45,463 nt of DNA from Actinomadura mexicana (GTDB lineage: Bacteria > Actinomycetota > Actinomycetes > Streptosporangiales > Streptosporangiaceae), in the NCBI RefSeq assembly GCF_900188105.1, contig NZ_FZNP01000031.1, forward strand, positions 1 to 45,463, written 5' to 3'. Under the pieces are notes generated by a model that was not told the DNA's origin, ran no database searches, and was given only the letters and a program-made list of their open reading frames with translations. How positions within the stretch are numbered: the stretch's first letter is position 1; every line of letters begins with the position of its first letter. This document shows positions 44,978 to 45,463 of the stretch, piece by piece. The translations under genes were made by a program, and so were the position numbers.

Positions 44978-45453
44978 GCCGTTCACGTGGTGGCTTCACC
45001 ACCAAGATCCACCTGTCGGCCGACGGCCGGTGCCGGCCCCTTTCGCTGGTCCTGACGCCGGGGCAGCACGGGGACAGCCCGCAGTTCGAGGCGGTGATGG
45101 AGAGGATCTCGGTGCCCCGTGCCGGGCCGGGCCGGCCCCGGACCCGGCCCGGCAGCGTCAGCGCCGACAAGGCCTACAGCTCTCGCAAGAACCGCCGCTA
45201 CCTGCGGCGACGCAAGATCCGGCACACCATTCCCGAGCCGAGGGACCAGCGGGCCAATCGCCGCAGCCGCGGTTCGGCCGGTGGTCGCCCGACTGGTTTC
45301 GACAAGCAGCGGTACAAAAAGCGCAACGTCGTCGAGCGGGCGATCAATCGCCTCAAGAACTTCCGGGCCGTGGCAACCCGCTACGACAAACGCGCCTACG
45401 TCTACCTCGGCACCGTCACCGTCGCCACCCTCGCGATCTGGCTTCGCACCTGA
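44881..45453 (+). CDS. IS5-family transposase, second frame (orfB)
   Basis: The frame is -1 relative to orfA, read from about 44881 to TGA 45451-45453. LGRSRGGFTTKIHLSADGR, LTPGQHGDSPQFE, SADKAYSSRKNRRYL (second Asp) and NVVERAINRLKNFRAVATRY (catalytic Glu) complete the DDE domain. It has no ribosome site of its own. The AAAAGGGG run at 44883-44890 is the most likely slip region, but the exact site is not certain. The same C-terminus reappears at 1-85. Confidence 0.85.
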   Translation, partial: SKGAPQLDKVGRSGAAESVRPPGGGGQAAECLGRSRGGFTTKIHLSADGRCRPLSLVLTPGQHGDSPQFEAVMERISVPRAGPGRPRTRPGSVSADKAYSSRKNRRYLRRRKIRHTIPEPRDQRANRRSRGSAGGRPTGFDKQRYKKRNVVERAINRLKNFRAVATRYDKRAYVYLGTVTVATLAIWLRT

Positions 45454-45463
45454 TCCAAGAAAC

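Larger units (their letters stand above)
44460..45463 (+). mobile_element. IS5-family insertion sequence (continues at 1-100)
   Basis: On the closed circle the element runs from 44460 through the junction to base 100, about 1,009 bp. It has 17-bp inverted ends, a CTAG target duplication and two overlapping transposase frames, typical of the IS427-type branch. It inserted at the last codons of the relaxase gene, and its two frames read in the same direction as the relaxase. Confidence 0.85.

Noticed and set aside
1..45463. CRISPR arrays and rRNA genes
   Set aside because: No regularly spaced repeats with unique spacers and no rRNA sequence were seen. The CAGTTTTAAAACTG copies are irregularly spaced and lie at gene junctions.

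Overview
The window is a GC-rich (roughly 70%) plasmid-type sequence from an actinomycete, most likely Streptomyces or a Streptosporangiales/Thermomonosporaceae relative. Signs are the strong G/C third-position bias, GTG/ATGA-type overlapping starts, and families typical of those genomes (DUF4913, DUF2637, DUF6248, HutC-type GntR, excisionase-like HTH proteins). The first 95 bases are repeated exactly at the end (45369-45463). A single circle of 45,368 bp, cut inside an IS5-family element, explains this best. Rejoined, the IS is complete: 17-bp ends and a CTAG target duplication. It sits exactly at the 3' end of the relaxase gene.

Layout. 159-2021: small unknown genes and an overlapping operon with an ECF-type sigma factor and an excisionase-like HTH protein. 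2514-3724: a small membrane protein and a coiled-coil/HTH protein. 3800-8770 (minus): a four-gene overlapping transfer operon (RHH protein, DUF2637-like membrane/coiled-coil protein, VirD4-like coupling protein, DUF4913 protein). 8890-10646: GntR repressor, GNAT acetyltransferase and two micro-genes. The same 22-bp operator overlaps the -10 boxes of two facing-away promoters. 10763-12309: ParA and a ParB-like partner with a 20-bp palindrome inside its gene. 12429-17178: small-protein operon, HTH/TPR regulator, HAD phosphatase, unknown genes.

17253-19978 and 28794-30136 are two clusters of small genes whose promoters and gene junctions carry the palindrome CAGTTTTAAAACTG (seven copies). They encode small Zn-motif proteins, a DUF6248-Lsr2 fusion, a DpdA/TGT-like putative DNA transglycosylase, an HTH protein and a RapZ C-terminal-domain protein. 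20357-24215 holds HTH, SprT-like and unknown genes, three of whose flanks carry a CTTTAAAG element. 24388-26534 holds an RHH protein and a putative replication initiator. 26595-28139 holds a regulator with CTTCATGAAG operators and two small genes.

30243-35636 is a mosaic: duplicated and truncated fragments (a small gene, an HTH gene, a tyrosine recombinase), a secreted protein, a lower-GC gene between 54-bp inverted repeats, and an intact tyrosine recombinase beside an array of four 12-bp sites. 35781-44482 holds a zinc-finger/long coiled-coil (KfrA-like) protein, an HNH protein, a NERD protein, a C-rich tract, and a 1729-residue MobF relaxase-helicase.

The core biology reads as a low-copy conjugative or mobilisable circular plasmid: partition (ParAB), a putative Rep, a MobF relaxase and a VirD4-like coupling protein under GntR control. 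No VirB4-like ATPase or other mating-pore gene is visible. Most function calls rest on remembered family signatures and visible motifs, not searches.
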